DNA of 37,719 nucleotides, taken from a virus. Shown here piece by piece: positions 28,794-36,502 of this stretch. Location: IMG/VR virus record IMGVR_UViG_3300031787_000364, positions 1 through 37,719 of that record; one strand, given 5' to 3'. Made by a program: the position numbers and the translations under genes. The notes below the pieces were generated by a model, which worked only from the letters and a program-made list of their open reading frames with translations, searched no databases and was not told the DNA's origin. Every line of letters begins with the position of its first letter. Position 1 is the stretch's first letter.

Positions 28794-29060
28794 TCAGGAC
28801 TCCATCTCGCTGTCGTACTTCTCGACCATCTTCCGCATGGACTGCTCGTCCTCGGGCATTTCGGTCTTCTCGGTGTCCTTGTTCTCGTACTCGGCGGGCA
28901 TCCCACCGACAGAGAGGATCTCAACGTAGGCTTCGCCCTCTTCGATCTTCTTCACGCGGGCCTTGACCTCGGGCAGCGTGACTTCGTCGCCGATCTCGGG
29001 AGCAACATTGCTGTTGTCCTCTGCGTCGGTCGAGAGCGCCTCGACGGGAATAGAAATCAT
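28794..29060 (-). CDS. Small acidic protein of unknown function (88 aa)
   Basis: The start at ATG 29060 gives MISIPVEALSTDAEDNSNVA, which looks like a real N-terminus; upstream the frame runs through the capsid terminator. The protein is strongly acidic, with DEVTLPEVKARVKKIEEG (a small beta barrel-like part) and an acidic, Met-containing tail (KDTEKTEMPEDEQSMRKMVE). It is the first gene after the capsid terminator, so it needs read-through or its own promoter. Confidence 0.6.
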   Translation of the reverse strand: MISIPVEALSTDAEDNSNVAPEIGDEVTLPEVKARVKKIEEGEAYVEILSVGGMPAEYENKDTEKTEMPEDEQSMRKMVEKYDSEMES

Positions 29061-29104
29061 GGCGCGATCTTCGTTGGACTCTCCGCTCCCGCAAGCGGAA
29101 TGGG

Positions 29105-29134
29105 AAAAGGGGGCACCACCTCGGTGATGCCCCC
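29105..29134 (-). terminator. Intrinsic terminator after the capsid gene
   Basis: On the minus strand GGGGGCATCACC pairs with GGTGGTGCCCCC (plus-strand positions 29109-29120 and 29123-29134, with one G-U pair) across a 2-nt loop, followed by TTTT. It lies 48 bp after the capsid stop. This would keep capsid mRNA levels above those of the following tail genes. Confidence 0.85.
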
Positions 29135-29181
29135 CCGGTCCAACGGCTATCACCATGATGGTGGCCGTTTTCTTCATACGC

Positions 29182-30354
29182 TTACAGCGTGGTCGAGGTC
29201 TTCGTGCGATGCACCAGGTACCAGACCGGGTTGTTGGTGTTGGTTGCCGAGGTGTTACCGGCAGCCAGACGCAGCGCCGTGAAGTACAGCTTCACGCCGA
29301 CAGTGACCAACTGGTTGAGCGGGTCGGACTTGTCGGGCGTGTCGGTGATCACGATCTTCGGGGAGAGCGGATCATCGCCGGTCAGGTGCGGGATGCCGAA
29401 CGACTCGTTGCCGAAGAAGAACGAGGCGATGATGTCCTTGCCGGATGAGAGACCACCACCAGCGGGACTCGCCTGATAGACGAACTCGTCACCGGGAGTG
29501 CTGGAGCCGGTGGAAATGAACGAGTTGGTCTGGGTGACGACCTTACAGCCGTAGATGGAACCAACCTCACCCTTGTAGAAGGGTTGGCCCTTGTTGCCGT
29601 AGTTGGAGGCGTTCAACCAGTCGCCATCGCGCATCAGGTCGCGGGCCACACGAGGATCAGTCGCGAGGACGTAGCTGCCGTTGATGAGCGGAGCGCGATT
29701 GCGCTTCAGGCGGGTCATCGAGTCGAGGACCGCAGAAGCCGTCATGGTGGCGTCGGCAGCAGTGGTCGCGCCGTTGAGTGCGGCGAAACTCTGGGTGAGA
29801 GTACCAGTGACATTCAGCGTAGCGGGGTTGCCGTATACCTTGATGCCACCGGGGTTCTGGCCAGCCGTGTTGTTGATCGCGTCGTCGTTGGAGATCGACG
29901 ATTCAATCGCAGTGCCGATGGACGTACCGCTGGTGCTCAGATTGGAGCCGATCAGCGTGTTACGGATGACGGAGTCCACCCAGAGGGCCATGTCGAGACC
30001 GGAGGTCTTGGTGGCCTGCTGGAGGGAGTTGAACAGGTCCGTCGCACGGAGGATGTCCGTGAGGCCGATGACCTGACCGTACTGGGCGAGGTTCTTCTCC
30101 AGCTTGTTGAGGGCCAGCGCACGGTAGTTGCCGGACGTGATGGCAGTACCTTCCGTACCGATGGTCTGGACACCAGCGATGCTCGGAGCGCCGAAGCGGA
30201 ACATCGTGATGGCCTTGTTGCCGTTGTTCTTCGGGATCGGTGCCTTCATGGCGAACTGATCCAGAATGGTCTCCTGCTGGACGATGGAGAGCAGTTCCTT
30301 GCTGAAGTAGTTCTGGAACTGATTGGTAAGCGTGGTTGACGTAGTAACTGGCAT
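29182..30354 (-). CDS. Major capsid protein, N4-gp56 family (390 aa)
   Basis: The sequence fits the N4-gp56-type capsid family: an N-terminal LTNQFQNYFSKELLSIVQQE with FAMKAPIPKNNGNKAITMFR, the G-x-EGTAITSGNYRALALN segment, then AQYGQVIGLTDILRATDL, a central region with AVLDSMTRLKRNRAPLINGS and YVLATDPRVARDL, and the end GVKLYFTALRLAAG. This HK97-fold family forms the icosahedral shell. It follows the scaffold-like gene and is followed by a strong terminator, as expected for the most abundant structural gene. Confidence 0.92.
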   Translation of the reverse strand: MPVTTSTTLTNQFQNYFSKELLSIVQQETILDQFAMKAPIPKNNGNKAITMFRFGAPSIAGVQTIGTEGTAITSGNYRALALNKLEKNLAQYGQVIGLTDILRATDLFNSLQQATKTSGLDMALWVDSVIRNTLIGSNLSTSGTSIGTAIESSISNDDAINNTAGQNPGGIKVYGNPATLNVTGTLTQSFAALNGATTAADATMTASAVLDSMTRLKRNRAPLINGSYVLATDPRVARDLMRDGDWLNASNYGNKGQPFYKGEVGSIYGCKVVTQTNSFISTGSSTPGDEFVYQASPAGGGLSSGKDIIASFFFGNESFGIPHLTGDDPLSPKIVITDTPDKSDPLNQLVTVGVKLYFTALRLAAGNTSATNTNNPVWYLVHRTKTSTTL

Positions 30355-30377
30355 GGTATTGCTCGCTTTCTTTGCTA

Positions 30378-31310
30378 TCAGGATTCCCGGTCAAACTCTC
30401 GCGCAGCCTTCATGAGGCGTTCCCGTTGCTCCTTGATGGGCATCTTGGCAAAGTCTGTTTCCTCTGCCTTCAGCGGTTGGGTGGCCGTTCCTTTCCCGAT
30501 GGCGGTCTTCTTCTGGAGCTTATCCAACTGTTCCTTGAGCGACTTGTTCTCCGCGTCCAGAGACTGGGAGCGAGCGGCAGATTGCTGGAGTTTCACGATC
30601 TCGACGGCGTGTGCCAGACCGTCGGGCGCTGCCCTCAGGATCTGGAACCTGCCGATCAGGTCCACGGTGGACTTGTACAGGTCAGAGTTGGGATCCTTCA
30701 GATCCGGTTCCTTGTCGGACAGTCGGACGTAGGTGTCCTCCCATGCCTTGTTGAACCGTTCCTGCTGGACCTTTGTCTGGTGTTCACCCGCGGCCTTGCG
30801 AGCCTCTGCTGCCTTCTTACTCGCGGCTTTTGCGAGGTCTTTGTCGCCGTCGGCTTCAAATTCCTTCGCCGCCTTCTCGTAGTCGTCAGCGGTGAACCCT
30901 GCCTCGTCCCGGTACGTGTCGTTGGCTTTGGCCTCGGTTTGCTGCCGTTGCTTCTGCCACTCGTCACGTTCGCGGGCCAACGCTTCCTTCTCGGCCTTGA
31001 TGGCCTGCTTTTCGGCGTTGATCGTCTCCCAGGTCTTGGTCTTGCGGGCCTGCTCCTGGGCGAACTTCGACTCCTTCTTCTGCTCACCCTGCTTCGTCTC
31101 CTTCTGTGGAGCCTCTGCGGGCTGCGCGTCCTTGTCCGCTGCGTCCTCGGTGACCTCGGCTTTGGCAGGATTCTCTGTACGAGATTCCGTTGGCTCGGGC
31201 GCAGTGGTCTCTGTGGGAGCCTCTGCGGTTTCCCGGCTGTCAATATCGACGCCAGAATCGAAGTCTCTTGCGGCAGCAAGCAGACCGTCCGCACTCAACA
31301 CTTCACTCAT
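30378..31310 (-). CDS. Putative scaffolding protein (310 aa)
   Basis: After a start of MSEVLSADGLLAAARDFDSG the protein is extremely charged, with long Glu/Lys/Gln/Ala stretches (AKAEVTEDAADKDAQPAEAP, KQGEQKKESKFAQEQARKTK) and coiled-coil segments up to the end, which is basic and helical (KMPIKEQRERLMKAAREFD). No catalytic motif is seen. Position directly before the capsid gene and the composition are typical of capsid scaffolds, which guide shell assembly and leave before packaging. The C-terminal basic helix is probably the capsid-binding part. Confidence 0.75.
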   Translation of the reverse strand: MSEVLSADGLLAAARDFDSGVDIDSRETAEAPTETTAPEPTESRTENPAKAEVTEDAADKDAQPAEAPQKETKQGEQKKESKFAQEQARKTKTWETINAEKQAIKAEKEALARERDEWQKQRQQTEAKANDTYRDEAGFTADDYEKAAKEFEADGDKDLAKAASKKAAEARKAAGEHQTKVQQERFNKAWEDTYVRLSDKEPDLKDPNSDLYKSTVDLIGRFQILRAAPDGLAHAVEIVKLQQSAARSQSLDAENKSLKEQLDKLQKKTAIGKGTATQPLKAEETDFAKMPIKEQRERLMKAAREFDRES

Positions 31311-31328
31311 GGTTGCCTATTACTCGTC

Positions 31329-31350
31329 CAGTGACCGGCAAGAGTCACTG
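31329..31350. repeat. Perfect 7-bp dyad between scaffold gene and upstream gene
   Basis: CAGTGAC (31329-31335) and GTCACTG (31344-31350) form a perfect inverted repeat around CGGCAAGA. No T-tract follows on the minus strand. It lies in the gap ahead of the scaffold-capsid pair and could be a processing hairpin or regulatory site. Confidence 0.6.
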
Positions 31351-31364
31351 ACCGTAGATTGACC

Positions 31365-31688
31365 CTAGTTGAGCGTCTCAGAATCCGGGTCGGTATCCTG
31401 ATCCGAAATTGATTCAGCGTTGGCCATCACCTCGATGACCTTCACCAAACTGGACTGACCCATGGCGAAACCACAGGAATACTGCAACTGGTTTTTGTCC
31501 GTGATGGCCGATGCGTTCTGCATCAGTACGGTGTTGAGCAGCACCTCTTTGAATCGCTTTCCGGTCTCCGCTTTCAGGAACGATTCGAGGACCTCGGCAT
31601 CACGCTTTGACCATGAGCCTTGGTGGACCCACTTCTGGTGGCGGCTGAACTGCCAAGCAGCGCGGATGCGGTCGATGAATCCGATCAT
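31365..31688 (-). CDS. Small helical protein of unknown function (107 aa)
   Basis: It begins MIGFIDRIRAAWQFSRHQKW and is mostly helical (AEVLESFLKAETGKRFKEVL, YSCGFAMGQSSLVKVIEVM) with an acidic end (QDTDPDSETLN). The start overlaps the 52-aa gene stop (ATGA). It belongs to the string of small genes between portal and scaffold, which often encode assembly helpers. No motif recognised. Confidence 0.65.
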   Translation of the reverse strand: MIGFIDRIRAAWQFSRHQKWVHQGSWSKRDAEVLESFLKAETGKRFKEVLLNTVLMQNASAITDKNQLQYSCGFAMGQSSLVKVIEVMANAESISDQDTDPDSETLN

Positions 31689-31843
31689 CCCTTGGCCTTC
31701 TTTCGACCCGCAACGGAGCGTCGGACGAACTCCTTGGCACCGAGTTTCTTGCGACCGATGTATGCCGCGAGAGCCTTGGGATCATCTGCGCCCTCCTTCT
31801 TGAGTTGGCCAGCCAGCTTATCGAACTTCGATTGCTTCTTCAT
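31685..31843 (-). CDS. Tiny basic protein of unknown function (52 aa)
   Basis: The frame from ATG 31843 reads MKKQSKFDKLAGQLKKEGAD, then ALAAYIGRKKLGAKEFVRRS and a Lys-rich end. It fills the gap exactly, starting 4 nt after the upstream stop and overlapping the next start by 4 nt (ATGA), a strong sign that it is real. The shape (KFDKLAxxLxKEGxxDPxALAAYIGRKKxGxKxF) is one I recognise from small phage proteins next to portal or capsid genes, without known function. Confidence 0.75.
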   Translation of the reverse strand: MKKQSKFDKLAGQLKKEGADDPKALAAYIGRKKLGAKEFVRRSVAGRKKAKG

Positions 31844-31847
31844 AAAG

Positions 31848-32093
31848 TCACCATGCTTTGCAGGACCAGTGCCTCGGCGTCGTCTTGTCCGTTGCCGTGT
31901 CGCAGTTGTGTCTGGCGCGGAAGTTCTTCCGGCGCTCCGGGTTGTCGCGCTTAATCTCCATGTTGGGGTCTCCGAAGCGCACCTTGATCACGGTGCCCTT
32001 TGGGTTCCTCACATAGACAGCACTCTTCTTCTTCTCGCCGGGAGTGTAGAAGGGCTTGTTAAGGGTTACCTGCTTGCCTTGGTACTCCGCCAT
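31848..32093 (-). CDS. Conserved phage protein with DPNMEIKRDNPERR motif (81 aa)
   Basis: I start at ATG 32093 (MAEYQGKQVTLNKPFYTPGE). The protein has a beta-type first half and then the very conserved string DPNMEIKRDNPERRKNFRAR with HNCDTATDKTTPRHWSCKAW. This motif is frequent in phage genomes next to portal or capsid genes; the conserved Cys and His could bind zinc. Its function is unknown to me, but a structural or protease-adjacent role has been suggested by position. Basic and small. Confidence 0.8.
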   Translation of the reverse strand: MAEYQGKQVTLNKPFYTPGEKKKSAVYVRNPKGTVIKVRFGDPNMEIKRDNPERRKNFRARHNCDTATDKTTPRHWSCKAW

Positions 32094-32343
32094 GGGATGC
32101 CTGTTTAGATGGGATTGGCCTGTTGGAAACAATCGAAGCAGTAGGTCTCACCGGACTCGGAGAGGGCGGTTTGATTGACGGTGAAGGCGTCTCCACAACG
32201 CTTGCAGGTTTCAAGCCAGCCGCTTTGAACTCCCCACACCAGTCCTGCGGATTGACTGACGCAAAGCAGCTTGGCCTCCCGCTCGGTGGATACCTGTGGC
32301 AGTGTCCAGAATTGTGGAATTGGCATTGTGGACAGGTGTTCAT
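32059..32343 (-). CDS. Small zinc-ribbon-like protein (94 aa)
   Basis: The ATG at 32343 overlaps the portal stop (ATGA). The first 40 residues contain CPQCQFHNSGHCHRYPPSG and DWCGEF, the conserved pattern of a small phage zinc-binding family (CxxCxF...CHRxPP...DWCGEF). After residue 42 the frame becomes Ser/Pro-rich low complexity and runs past the start of the next gene by 35 nt. A second reading frame in the same segment shows another Cys set (see 32105-32239), so the true protein may end differently. Zinc binding is inferred from the Cys/His pattern. Confidence 0.65.
   Translation of the reverse strand: MNTCPQCQFHNSGHCHRYPPSGRPSCFASVNPQDWCGEFKAAGLKPASVVETPSPSIKPPSPSPVRPTASIVSNRPIPSKQASHGGVPRQAGNP
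32105..32239 (-). CDS. Overlapping frame with a second zinc-ribbon pattern (44 aa if started at GTG)
   Basis: In the -1 frame relative to the 94-aa gene, bases 32105-32239 read as a GTG-initiated peptide with WLETCKRCGDAFTVNQ and GETYCFDCFQQ, a CxxC...CxxC ribbon. An AGGA lies 4 nt upstream of the GTG. The frame ends at 32105, just 12 nt before the start at 32093, whereas the 94-aa frame overlaps that gene. Either this is a separate overlapping gene, or a frameshift joins the two Cys halves into one protein. No canonical slippery heptamer is present. Confidence 0.45.
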   Translation of the reverse strand: MWGVQSGWLETCKRCGDAFTVNQTALSESGETYCFDCFQQANPI

Positions 32344-34217
32344 GCTACGGGAGGCGCGGGTTGCTGCGGGATCTGTTGCTGTTGTTGGGACGGGAGCAGG
32401 CCAGAAGCCTCAAGGAACTTCTGGATCTCCTTGCGGAGCTTGCGGGCCTCGTTGGTGGAGACCTGCTCGTAGCCTTGCAGGAGCGAGTCGATTCGACCCA
32501 TGAACGCCTGCTGTGCGGCGGGCGTGAACTGCTGCCCCTGTTGGATCGCGCCGTTGAGGTACTGCATCAGGACACCGATGCGTCCGGCGAAGTTCTGACC
32601 GGGCTTGGCCGGCACCGGGATGCCGACGAGCAGCGTGGGGATGGTCTTGGACTCGTCCTCCAGTTCATCTTGGGCCTTCTGACCCGGATCCCGCAGCAGT
32701 CGCTTGATCAGGCTCGGGTCGTCCAGTTCCATGATCGACTTGTCCAGTTCAACCTGGTCAACCCACGCCGAGTTCATGAACAACTGCTTCCGACTGATCG
32801 CCTGCTGGATCATCATCTGGCGGCTCACCATGTCCATGCCGCCCTTGGGTTCCAACTCGTACTGGTCGTGGAGGGCCACGGGATCGGCATCGAGTGAGTC
32901 CTCGGCGAATCGGTAGCGCAAGCTCTTCGAGTCGTACTGGATGTAGAGGCTCCACGCCTGTCGGTAGAGCTTGCCGAGTGCCATGCGGAACAGCCGTGCC
33001 CGCAGGTCACCGGACTGCATGGACTGCGCGTTGATCGACTGGATCTCGGTGGCCGTGCGCCGGTCGCTGCCGCCGGACATCGCGGTGGACATGGCGTAGT
33101 CCGGGGATCCTATCCGGTTCTCGGCGATGGACCGGGTGGACATCATCTCTTGGTCGAAGGAGATCGGCGGCTGCGGCATGGTGACCGGGGCCACGCCGTA
33201 GGGAAGGATCTGACCGGGTTGGAACCGCAGGTTGATCGAGTTGGGGATCTCGCGCTCGGCCCGGAACAGCGGGCGGTTGTAGAGCGTCATGGCGTCGTGC
33301 TTGTGGTTCCACATCGACGTGAGGCTCAGCTCGAACGGCGCGAGGATCTCGCAAACGCCTCGGGGCGAGAACCAACCCTTGTCCTTGATTTCGTAGGGGA
33401 AATCGACGAACGGAGCCTGCCCATGGTCGTAGGGCAGTTCCATGGGATCGCGGAGGTCGAGGTCCACGGCAGCGGGCGAGTAGGTGTAGACCTCCCACTT
33501 GCCGTCGTCGCGCTTGCGGTAGACCTCCCACACGATCACGCCGTCGGTGTTGGTGGTGTAGGTGATGCCCTCGCGAAGCTGTTTGGCCGACGATTCGAGG
33601 CTGGTGCCGGGGATGTTGTCGTCGTTGGGGTTGCCGCGGATGCGCTCGATGGTCTTGGAGTCGGATTTCCATCCGTACTGCCGGGCCATGCGTCGGTAGG
33701 CGGCGATGGACATGGGCATGACCTGCACCATCCAGTCGGCGTCCTGAAGATCGACGGTGTAGGCCGGGACCAAGAAGTACAGGGGGTCGATGGCCTCGAA
33801 CCCGACACGTTTGTCGCCGGGGTTCCAGAAGCACTTGAGGACGCCGCGACCGCTCATGAGGGTGTAGTCCACCCAAGACAAGACTTCGTCGGTGAAGTTG
33901 GTCTTCTCGCGGATTTTATAGTTGAACCAGTCCTCGGCGACCTTGGTGTAGGCGTTCAACTGCTGTCGCATGGGTACGAAGGTGGCGACAACGTCCATTC
34001 CGAGCGCCTGCTGCAAAAACAGCGGTTTCAGCTTCTCGATTGCCGTGTCAATCAGGGGCCAGTGCAGGTCGGCTGCCTTGAGCCACGGCTTGTTCTGCCG
34101 GCGCAGGCCATGATGACGCAGTTCGTACCAGCGTGTCTGACGGGTTTCCCAAGGCTGCCGCTGATCAACGGCATCCTCGATCTGACCCTGCAAATTCTGC
34201 CTCTGTTTGTCCGTCAT
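32340..34217 (-). CDS. Portal protein, P22-like (625 aa)
   Basis: Size and motifs fit podoviral portals of P22-like type: an N-terminal helical stretch (QRQPWETRQTRWYELRHHGL, then PWLKAADLHWPLIDTAIEKL), a middle with GVLKCFWNPGDKRVGFEAID, the APFVDFPYEIKDKGWFSPRG region and a late helical part ending in Gln-rich tail (QQQQIPQQPAPP). The portal is the dodecameric ring through which DNA enters and leaves the head. Two adjacent ATGs exist (34220 and 34217). I take the second because the AGGAGG site is better spaced (5 nt). It is preceded by the large terminase and followed by the zinc-ribbon gene with ATGA overlap. Confidence 0.9.
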   Translation of the reverse strand: MTDKQRQNLQGQIEDAVDQRQPWETRQTRWYELRHHGLRRQNKPWLKAADLHWPLIDTAIEKLKPLFLQQALGMDVVATFVPMRQQLNAYTKVAEDWFNYKIREKTNFTDEVLSWVDYTLMSGRGVLKCFWNPGDKRVGFEAIDPLYFLVPAYTVDLQDADWMVQVMPMSIAAYRRMARQYGWKSDSKTIERIRGNPNDDNIPGTSLESSAKQLREGITYTTNTDGVIVWEVYRKRDDGKWEVYTYSPAAVDLDLRDPMELPYDHGQAPFVDFPYEIKDKGWFSPRGVCEILAPFELSLTSMWNHKHDAMTLYNRPLFRAEREIPNSINLRFQPGQILPYGVAPVTMPQPPISFDQEMMSTRSIAENRIGSPDYAMSTAMSGGSDRRTATEIQSINAQSMQSGDLRARLFRMALGKLYRQAWSLYIQYDSKSLRYRFAEDSLDADPVALHDQYELEPKGGMDMVSRQMMIQQAISRKQLFMNSAWVDQVELDKSIMELDDPSLIKRLLRDPGQKAQDELEDESKTIPTLLVGIPVPAKPGQNFAGRIGVLMQYLNGAIQQGQQFTPAAQQAFMGRIDSLLQGYEQVSTNEARKLRKEIQKFLEASGLLPSQQQQQIPQQPAPPVA

Positions 34218-34232
34218 CATTTCCTCCTAGCG

Positions 34233-35708
34233 TTATCCACCCACATCGCAACCCGCAAGCGGACCCGAATCGCCCTCCAGTGGGCCAATCTCATCCTCCA
34301 TGCGTTGAAGAAGGCTCCTGCCGTCATCGCCCATCGCCCGAAAGTACTCGTCCATGCGTTTTCCGCCGCCGCCGCAGAACGCCAGCACCAGTGCATCAGC
34401 CCGGTCTGGTGAATTGATTCCGCGACCGCGCAGTTCGTCCTTTGACTCGAGTGCCAGCTTCCCTTTTCCGTTGGTCCTGACCTTCCGATTGATGAACTGG
34501 TTGAGAACGATCTCGTCGGTGCCCGCTGGCCCCAGAACAAGCTCGTTCTTTTCGACGGACCTGCCGAACTCGATCCACATTTCAGCGCCCCGCGACACGA
34601 ACTGGTCTTCGCGGATGGCTTTGTCACCGAAGTTGACCCGGTTCACGTCCCATCCTTCGGCCTTGAGCGCATCGCACATGACAATGCCCATGCCGCCGGC
34701 ATCCGCGTACACGTCCTCGGCTTTGAGTCCCCACTTTCGGAACTGGTGGATGAACTTCCCTATGGAGTTCATGGTGTCCCGATCCCGCCAGCAGACGACT
34801 CCCTTGACCACATTGCCCTGGCGCACCGCCAGAACACTCTCGTCGCCACCCGCCGAGAAGTCGCACCCCGCAGTCAGTCGTTCCCCCTTCTCCTTGGGTT
34901 CCGGCGGCGACGAAACAGCCTTCTGCCACTCCGCGGTCTTGACGACCGTGAGGCTTCCGTCGTCCTCCATGAACTCGGCGTAGATCATCGAGCGTACCAG
35001 CGGATGGTTTTCGCCCCATCGCTCGATCTGGTCCTTGATCCACTCCTTCTTGATGTGCGGACAGTCGTGCGCCGTTACCGTGAACGTCTTCCACTTCCCG
35101 TCATTTCGACGGAAGATGTCGTAGAAATACCCGCTGGCACCACCGGGCGACGACATGAGCAGAGTGCGTGTCGGTTGGCACCGTTCCATGGACTGGAAGA
35201 TGCCGTCGGACACGGCTTTGGCTTCGTCCACGATGTACAGCAGGTTGTTGCCGGTGCCTTGACCGTGCCAGCCTTCGGCCTTCTCCGGGTTGGATGCGCT
35301 GAACCCGATGCATCGTGCCGGGGGCATGTTGCTGCCCTTGCGGTTGTAAGTGATCTCGCCGTCCACGATGCGGAACCCGACATCCTCACCGCCCAACCCG
35401 TTGGTGAGCTTCCGCAGGTGTGGCCACAGTGCGTCCTGAACCTGCCGATACACGCCGGCAGTGCAGACAACCAAGCTTCCGGGGAACTTGCACATGTGCC
35501 AGATGATCAGGCTGGCGGCGACGATGGAGGTCTTGCCCGAACCGTTGGCTGCCTTGAGGGCCACCTTGGAATGCTTGTAGTCGGCAGCATCCAGAACGGC
35601 TTCCTGCCACGGGTAGACCTCCATCCCGAACATCAGGCGCGGCCAGTTCTTGGCCAGATCCAGTTCCTTGATGATCTTGGCCTTCTGCCAGCCACTCAGC
35701 TTCGCCAT
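34233..35708 (-). CDS. Terminase large subunit (491 aa)
   Basis: The ATPase half has the adenine-type start WPRLMFGMEVYPWQ, Walker A-like LKAANGSGKTS and Walker B NLLYIVDEAKAV with the coupling motif LLMSSPGGASGYF. The nuclease half has acidic metal-binding positions in TAGCDFSAGGDESVLAV, VYADAGGMG and SPDRADALVLAF, as in RNase-H-like terminase nucleases. It pumps and cuts phage DNA during packaging. The start at 35708 has a good AAAGGA site lying inside the previous small gene, which overlaps by 13 nt. It precedes the portal, the standard packaging-head order. Confidence 0.92.
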   Translation of the reverse strand: MAKLSGWQKAKIIKELDLAKNWPRLMFGMEVYPWQEAVLDAADYKHSKVALKAANGSGKTSIVAASLIIWHMCKFPGSLVVCTAGVYRQVQDALWPHLRKLTNGLGGEDVGFRIVDGEITYNRKGSNMPPARCIGFSASNPEKAEGWHGQGTGNNLLYIVDEAKAVSDGIFQSMERCQPTRTLLMSSPGGASGYFYDIFRRNDGKWKTFTVTAHDCPHIKKEWIKDQIERWGENHPLVRSMIYAEFMEDDGSLTVVKTAEWQKAVSSPPEPKEKGERLTAGCDFSAGGDESVLAVRQGNVVKGVVCWRDRDTMNSIGKFIHQFRKWGLKAEDVYADAGGMGIVMCDALKAEGWDVNRVNFGDKAIREDQFVSRGAEMWIEFGRSVEKNELVLGPAGTDEIVLNQFINRKVRTNGKGKLALESKDELRGRGINSPDRADALVLAFCGGGGKRMDEYFRAMGDDGRSLLQRMEDEIGPLEGDSGPLAGCDVGG

Positions 35709-35878
35709 GTCATTCCTTTCGCCACCTCGCTGACCACACGGCGCTCGAAGGAGTCATCGAACTTCTGCCGTTCGCGCAGTGCTTCGAGTGCGGTCCACGG
35801 ATCTTCGTAGGCAGCGTTCCACCGGCACCACTCGCGGTTGGTGTTGAGGAACTCGACGTAGAACAGGAACTTGGTCAT
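35696..35878 (-). CDS. Small protein of unknown function before the terminase (60 aa)
   Basis: It begins MTKFLFYVEFLNTNREWCRW and continues with AAYEDPWTALEALRERQKFD, a short beta strand followed by an amphipathic helix. The end (EVAKGMTWRS) overlaps the terminase start and supplies its ribosome site, so the two are coupled. No family recognised. Confidence 0.6.
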   Translation of the reverse strand: MTKFLFYVEFLNTNREWCRWNAAYEDPWTALEALRERQKFDDSFERRVVSEVAKGMTWRS

Positions 35879-35883
35879 GTGGA

Positions 35884-36075
35884 TCAGTGATAGCGATAGA
35901 TGTACTCCGCATCAATGCGGGCTTGGGCGAGCGCACTCTCCCCCGAAGCGCGACCGCGCCGGTACGCCTCACGCAGGTCAGTGTCCTTGTGCCGGATCAC
36001 GTCCTTCGGAGCGTTGCGCGTACCGTCTTCCCATCCCCACAACCATGCGTGGACGAGCTTCTCGCGGTCGTTCAT
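35884..36075 (-). CDS. Small conserved phage protein (63 aa)
   Basis: I start at ATG 36075, overlapping the previous stop (ATGA). The pattern LVHAWLWGWEDGTR with a later LREAYRRGRASGESAL is found in small phage proteins of unknown function (WLxGWxDGxxxxxxxxxxxxYxxGRxxG). It is predicted helical and soluble. The upstream extension of the frame only shadows the neighbouring gene. Confidence 0.65.
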   Translation of the reverse strand: MNDREKLVHAWLWGWEDGTRNAPKDVIRHKDTDLREAYRRGRASGESALAQARIDAEYIYRYH

Positions 36076-36272
36076 GGGTTCCTCGCAGTCCATCCACGGA
36101 TGAACCACTGATGCTTGAGCCGATTGGCTTCGTCGGTCTTTAGCTGGTGCCTGATATCCTCCGCTTCAGAAAGCAGAGCCTCAAGATCCAGGCGCAACTT
36201 TGCCCGCTTTTTGTCGCTGAGAATATTCAGCTTCTCAGCAGCAAGCCCCTCGGAAATGGTCTTGTTGCTCAC
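36072..36272 (-). CDS. Small helical protein of unknown function (66 aa)
   Basis: It begins MSNKTISEGLAAEKLNILSD and is helical with a mix of basic and acidic residues (RAKLRLDLEALLSEAEDIRH), ending WFIRGWTARNP. Both ends overlap neighbours by 4 nt. It is one of a run of coupled small genes upstream of the terminase; no motif recognised. Confidence 0.6.
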   Translation of the reverse strand: MSNKTISEGLAAEKLNILSDKKRAKLRLDLEALLSEAEDIRHQLKTDEANRLKHQWFIRGWTARNP

Positions 36273-36502
36273 CCCTCAATCTCCTTCTCCAGCTTGCTGA
36301 TGGCCCACTCCAGATCCGAGGCAGACTTGTCAGCAGCCTTGGCCAACTCACGGTACGCATCGCGCTCAGTCTCAAGCGCGATCAGGTGCAGCCGCATCCG
36401 CCTCAAAGTTTTCCGCGGGTCCTCGGTCGAAACAGTTGAGGAACCCACGGTGCCGGCCTTGTCCGCACACGCGGCGGTCGGCGAAATCTCTTGGTCATTC
36501 AT
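36269..36502 (-). CDS. Small coiled-coil protein (77 aa)
   Basis: The first 30 residues are Ala/Thr/Ser/Asp-rich and probably unstructured. From RKTLRRMRLHLIALETERDA to the end (SASDLEWAISKLEKEIEG) the protein is a heptad coiled coil. ATGA overlaps on both sides. Likely an oligomeric accessory factor, perhaps to the neighbouring HTH proteins; no direct evidence. Confidence 0.6.
   Translation of the reverse strand: MNDQEISPTAACADKAGTVGSSTVSTEDPRKTLRRMRLHLIALETERDAYRELAKAADKSASDLEWAISKLEKEIEG

Noticed and set aside
30372-31334. Long open frame antisense to the scaffold gene (320 aa), Leu-rich
   Set aside because: The Leu/Arg/Phe-rich product arises from the complement of Glu/Lys/Gln codons in the scaffold; no start signal and no known family.
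32190-32239. Canonical -1 frameshift slippery heptamer between the two Cys-rich frames
   Set aside because: I looked for an X XXY YYZ heptamer around the end of the DWCGEF segment and found none, so a programmed shift of the known kind is not supported.
33150-34412. Long open frame antisense to portal (420 aa)
   Set aside because: It mirrors the codon pattern of the portal gene and has a Val/Gly/Asp-rich shadow composition typical of antisense frames in GC-rich coding DNA.
34746-35810. Open frame antisense to the terminase (354 aa)
   Set aside because: Opposite to a confidently identified terminase with motifs in the other strand; composition is that of a shadow.
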